From Ancylostoma caninum (lineage: Eukaryota; Nematoda; Chromadorea; Rhabditida; Ancylostomatidae), in NCBI GenBank assembly GCA_037903475.1, contig JBAJFG010000362.1, forward strand, positions 496,001 through 560,000: a stretch of DNA of 64,000 bases, in the 5' to 3' direction. The translations under genes and the position numbers were made by a program. Under the pieces are notes generated by a model. That model ran no database searches and was not told where the DNA came from. It worked only from the letters and a program-made list of their open reading frames with translations. Positions 59,624 to 64,000 of this stretch are shown here, in pieces. Numbering within the stretch: the stretch's first letter is position 1; each line of letters starts with the position of its first letter.

Positions 59624-61299
59624 ATGCTCGGCTCGTGCTTCTTCTTCTTCTTTTTGGCTGCATTCTTCACATCTGAGGTAAAGAAAAGCGCTGGTCAGCT
59701 CTCTTCTTTCCTTATATTCATCGTTTAGGCGTGTCACTCTATTGGAATGGCGCCAATGCAACAGATGCCACAAAATATGATTGAACTCATGCCTGAACCA
59801 TTGGCATTGATGAGTCGGTATGTGACTGAAAATACTGATACCCTCTTAAATCAAACAAGAACCTATTAATGGAGTAGTCCTCCCTCCTCTTAAGATGACT
59901 ATGTCAGAAAGAATTGTCCCCTTGAATTACCTGCAGCCTTACTCGAAAAATTGTAAGATTTCGTGCGCTTCTCCCCGGCCGACTCACGCGCAGCGCGGCC
60001 CGTCAATCGATAAGACCAGCAGAGCGCCTTACCGTATTTTCGCTGCGCTTCGTGCATAATTTTGTAATTTTGCTCTGCTTGCTCGCAATTAATGTGATAA
60101 ATTTTGCGCATATATCGAAAACATTTGGACATTTATGTCAGAACACTGGAATTATTTACCGCGCACCGGAGGCTGGGTAAATTGTTCGCATTGGTTTTGT
60201 AAGTCACAACTCCTTCACGTGGCGAAACTTGTTCATCATCCAACATTGCTTCCCGGAAACGTCCATAAATACAGCCTAGAAATAAGAACCCCTATCTTCA
60301 CTTTGAACAAAAAAAAGGTCAAGATTAAGAATCCACTAAATATCAGTTTTAGGGAATACACGACGCGACTACCTCCAATACTATACACGACTACTCCGGT
60401 GACGAGATTCACGAGGTATAACGATAATTATGCAACATGTGTAGTGTTCATAGATAGAATAAGATTACAGAAGACAGTGCAAACGTGCTCCAGTATTACA
60501 TACACTTATACGTAGAATTGGTTTAGTATCTCCAATACGTTTCATTACGATATTACGACTTGATTTTAGACGAAACCTCTCTCCCGCTACTCTTTTTCCA
60601 ACAAGAGGATATTCCCCTATAGTTTATCCTTCAGCAACCACCACAAGGTATGTTCTCTATCTATCCCGACATGAAAATCCACAAAAAAATGGTGGTGGTA
60701 ACACATTGCGTACCGGGCACATTTTTGCATGGGTGGCTGATTAATTAGCCTGATCTTTGGTCGAGCCAATATTATTCGTTGTTTTCTGCATGTGATAACG
60801 TGGTCCTGGAAAAGGGCCATCGGAGGGAATTTCAGTTTTCAACATAAAACTACAACGCAGTGGAACATAGCGATCAGATGGCCATGTGGGGACGAAAGAT
60901 CGTGATGCACCATGTGTATAACGTGGTCCGCAATGGGTTGGGGAGATGACACTCGATTGCACGCAACCATGTCCCGTAAATACATAGTGAAAAATAAGAT
61001 CAGTTATCAATGTGTATGGGGATCCATGATGCACCATGTTCATTCATACTATGGACAATTCCTACAAAATTACTTAGGAAATTAAGACTGGCTCTCTCCA
61101 TCCATAGAAATCTCTGGAGTAATATGCGTGAGTGTTTCTACCATAAGTATGCTTTATTATTTCCAGATATGCCACCCTTATAACAACAACGCCGCCATCA
61201 ACCATTGCTACTTCGCTGGGGAAACCCACCACAAAGCCGCGGGAACCTTCCGTAAAATGGTACTATTATAGTTTTTTTTCTTGTACGGGCCATGGATAG
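59624..61299 (+). CDS. Secreted Thr/Pro-rich protein
   Basis: Five phase-matched exons: 59624-59677 (signal peptide MLGSCFFFFFLAAFFTSE), 59729-59817 (ACHSIGMAPMQQMPQNMIEL...), 60353-60415 (EYTTRLPPILYTTTPVTRFT), 60570-60647 (RNLSPATLFPTRGYSPIVYP...) and 61167-61299 (YATLITTTPPSTIATSLGKP ... stop), giving 138 aa. Introns all have nematode-type acceptors, and four junctions agree in phase (0, 2, 2, 2). The mature protein is rich in Thr, Pro, Ser and Tyr with repeated TTP/TTR words, like mucin-type or cuticle/egg-surface proteins, and may be O-glycosylated. I do not recognise a family. Intron 4 contains the TGATGCACCATG repeat. If a donor at 61259 (TG/GTACTA) is used, the C-terminus would differ. 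Confidence 0.55.
60690..61050. repeat. TGATGCACCATG repeat (second copy)
   Basis: It shares AACACATTGCG(T/G)ACCG(G/A)GC, CACATT-TTGCATGG and two TGATGCACCATGT blocks with the repeat at 850-1430. It also has GTGGTCCGCAATGGGTTGGG. It lies in an intron of the Thr/Pro-rich gene. No terminal duplication was identified. Confidence 0.5.
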
Positions 61300-61534
61300 C
61301 TTATTCTACCATTTTCGGTTAAGGGCTAAAACTGTTCGGTGCTCCAAGGCGACTACATAGTTTTATAGCAGATTCCATTGGTCCGGACCCGTTCGCACGC
61401 ACCGCGATATCTCGCCACTCTGATTGTCTGTGCATCCGCACTTTCCATACGATATCATCTGGCACGCGCGAGCGAGTCCGGAATCCTCCATACTGGCAAC
61501 TCGAACGAACTCTTTAAGGAGTTGCTCGTCAGCA

Positions 61535-62317
61535 ATGGTACAGATCGAAACGGTTCACCCATGGGACCAAAACATGAGCGAGCACCATCGTCAGCTGCTA
61601 GATGAGGACCTCAAGAAACTCGAACAACACTCACGAACCACTCTAGCCTCATTTGGTGACGTTCACCGCAAAGTCGCGTAAGTGTCGCTAAAGTTCGCTT
61701 ACAATTTCCTATTTCTCGTGTTCTAACGGCCCTCATTTTTTTTTCAGAAGCGTATCTGCAGAAGGTGGTGAGAAGTATGGAGAACTTTTCTTTATAAGGA
61801 AAATTCTCAAATCATGCAATGAGCTGAAGGAATTCGTCAGAAAGGCTGTTTCCTGGAGTAAAGATGTTAGTCACTGGACTATCCTTCTACTTTGGCACAC
61901 CTTTATCCATCTACAGTGCCGGTCACTCACACTTGCACCGCAGAACACCGCCAAACTGGTCCGCCGCAACGCACCACCTACGTACGCAGCGCGGTAGATC
62001 AGTTCTGCGCTATACATGTCGCACGTCAAAGCTACTGATGTTCTGTCTACTTTTCTTATCGTTCTTCTTAGTGTCTTTGCTTTAATCTCGTAGGACATAA
62101 GCAAGACATCAATATCGACAACGTCCGACAACCACAGCGCCCAGATGATCTTCCGCGTCGCGTAGATTATGCGGCGCGGCTGACCATCCAAGCGGTACTC
62201 TGTGATGCACGAGTGGCTGAGCGGCACTGTATCTTGCAAACGGCTAACGAATTCCAGATCCCACGCGCTGTGGTCGCTTGTGGTTGCGAAACGCCGGTGG
62301 AAATTTACAAACTATAA
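61535..62317 (+). CDS. Unrecognised 158-aa helical protein
   Basis: Three exons chain in phase: 61535-61677 (MVQIETVHPWDQNMSEHHRQ...), 61748-61857 (SVSAEGGEKYGELFFIRKIL...) and 62094-62317 (HKQDINIDNVRQPQRPDDLP... VEIYKL, stop). Donors are GTAAGT and GTAAAG, acceptors TTTTTTCAG and CTCGTAG. The protein has no signal peptide or membrane segment, is rich in charged residues and looks mostly helical, so it is probably cytosolic. A CGTCAG just before ATG could be a trans-splice acceptor. An alternative donor after SKD (61865) and extra open sequence inside intron 2 leave room for isoforms. An AATAAA at about 62371 would serve as the poly(A) signal. No family recognised. Confidence 0.6.
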
Positions 62318-62830
62318 CATAAGAACTCTATCATAGGCTTAGATATCTTTATTGCAACATTTTTGTGCAACAATAAATCAATTCCCGTTCTATCGATTGA
62401 TCGATTAACATACAGATAAGTGAATACACGGAAGAACAACAGCTGAATTGCAAAGGAAAGAGAAAACATCGGACTAAACAAAAAGAATCGCAAAATTTCT
62501 CAATAGCTCTCATCCATTCACGAAGTCACGTCCGTCACTGAACCCTACATACATCTCTAACTCTTCCCTCAATAGATCGCCCCTCCATCAGTGAATGAAT
62601 GCAACCTCTCTAATAATTACAATCCAATGTACAAGATTTACAACAAAACAGTTACAATGTCACAGAACACAACAACAGAAGAAAAGGCATGATGAACTAT
62701 GAATACAAAGTGAAAAGTCTGATTTTCAACGAAACATGATCTATTTCCTCTGCTAAAACGATAAATATCGCTTTATTTGATTACGTCCAAGATTATAAAG
62801 TAATCTCAGAATAACATAAACAATACCTTT

Positions 62831-63960
62831 TCACGCTCTTCGACGATAAAGCAGTGTACGAATCCAAAGAATGTTGCGACTGCTCAGCTTTGACGCCTGC
62901 AATAAAATTATATAAAGTTAGCAGCGTCCGTAATTGGACATTTTACCAGATTTTACGAAAAACTTCAAAAGCGCTGAACAGCGTGTATTTACAGCGAGCC
63001 ATAAGGTTGTATTAGGGAAATAGCGTCCATATCCCATGTAGCTGTTAGACAATAAAAAATGTTAGTCAACCATGTGGTATTATACTTCTTTCTCCAGGAC
63101 GACAAGACTTGAGTAGATGTGCATTGGCATTGCGTTTTTTTCTGTTTTTCTCCAAATTTCATTGGTGGAAAAGATTCAAGTTGGTGCGGTACTCCTTAAA
63201 ACATGTAGCGCTTTCAGTGCCTGCGGCGCGGGTGCCGTGGTTCGGGTGCATATGCTCTACTGGCCAAGGACAGCGGCTATACTGTCAGCGACGCACCGCC
63301 CACAATCGATATGCACAGAAACCACGGTCGCTGCGGCACAAGCACCAAAAGTTGCTGTGCCTCGGGAGAAGTTTCGCATAAGCCAAAATGTGTATGATTC
63401 GCTAACTAGTTATCAGTTCCCTCGGAACACTGCGCCTATTGAATAAGATACTGGCTAATTAAGTAGGTAATTTTGTCCAATTTCCTTCTATTATTCAACG
63501 AAATTGTTTCTCCAAGAAGCAGATTCTCTTAAAATCTTTCAATTTTCTGAAATGCGTTTCAGAGCGAGCATATGTTTTAAATTGAAAAACAGCGCCAAGA
63601 CTTCCCGGTTCCTGCAAATTGTGAGTGATGCATGATCAAAGGCGAAGATCTTCACCTTCTCCCTAATACACTCCCGCTCATCGTAAATAAACTCAGACCC
63701 ACGAGTACTCTCATTCTATTCATAACTGAAGACCACTCCTCCCCCTATTTGCGAGCCTGTGGTTCTTATCTGTCTAGGGGTTTAAAGGTGGAACAAACAT
63801 ACATACAAACTTGCTTTCCATTTCTGCTTGATTTCTAACTACTATTCAGAAGAAGTAAAGACAAACAGAAAGAAAACAATGTAAAACCACTCACTGCACC
63901 AACATTCACTTCTAATAAATTTTCCAGAGCCGTGTGAAACGTATAGAATAAACAGAGCAT
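62831..63960 (-). CDS. Small two-exon gene, conv. to the 158-aa gene
   Basis: Exon 63895-63960 (MLCLFYTFHTALENLLEVNV then GA, donor GTGAGT) and exon 62831-62896 (ASKLSSRNILWIRTLLYRRR then A and stop) are both 66 nt in phase 0, giving 43 aa. More 5' exons may lie beyond the window. A minus-strand AATAAA at about 62348-62353 could end its transcript, overlapping the 3' end of the plus-strand gene. Not recognised; the small size makes it uncertain. Confidence 0.35.
63205..63444 (+). CDS. Possible terminal exon
   Basis: An open stretch behind a TAAAACATGTAG acceptor-like site ends in PKVAVPREKFRISQNVYDSL... NTAPIE and stop. The composition looks coding, but no upstream exon was found, and it lies inside the intron of the minus-strand gene. 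A second frame is also open here. Confidence 0.25.
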
Positions 63961-64000
63961 AGAGAAATTATCCGTTATTTACACGAGAACCCCAAGTATT

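Overview
The window is nuclear DNA of a nematode, most likely a strongylid close to the hookworms. Its genes are small and split by GT–AG introns with the nematode TTTCAG-type acceptor. Several start codons sit just behind a 3' splice-site-like sequence, as expected for spliced-leader trans-splicing. Two genes encode ten-cysteine TIL (Ascaris-type) protease inhibitors, and intergenic DNA is full of mariner-type and fold-back elements. No species name can be read from the sequence. There is no rRNA, canonical tRNA or CRISPR array. Most coding exons are 40–150 bp and were found by joining phase-compatible exons and by aligning paralogues within the window.

Layout. 1–5301 (+): the 3' part of a multi-exon membrane protein with a charged, low-complexity tail; a decayed mariner element sits in one intron. 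5958–6932 (−): a dead non-LTR reverse transcriptase fragment. 10910–15357 (−): gene E, a diverged or decaying member of the cysteine-rich family described below. 16119–17073: a long-TIR element. 18002–19218 (−): 3' exons of an unrecognised gene with a hydrophobic segment near its end. 20269–21652 (+): probable exons of a gene ending in a hydrophobic tail anchor. 22463–25640: two blocks of a degenerate ~120-bp satellite. 30378–31956 and 36408–38144 (−): two TIL-domain inhibitors with an unusual shared exon plan. 33005–34782: nested repeats. 40166–41345: a TA-flanked TIR element holding tRNA-like modules. 42445–57591: four further copies of a 16-cysteine secreted protein family (A and B on +, C and D on −). 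59624–61299 (+): a secreted Thr/Pro-rich protein. 61535–62317 (+): an unrecognised 158-aa protein that converges on a small minus-strand gene (62831–63960).

The five-member 16-cysteine family is the most distinctive content. Each full copy has a signal peptide, six exons with identical phases and near-identical exon lengths, and about 207 residues. A, B and D are intact; C has a one-base insertion in exon 4; E has lost the exon-4 cysteines, and its last two exons were not found. With the TIL inhibitors and the Thr/Pro-rich protein, the window is rich in genes for small secreted proteins. The family's role is not evident from the sequence.
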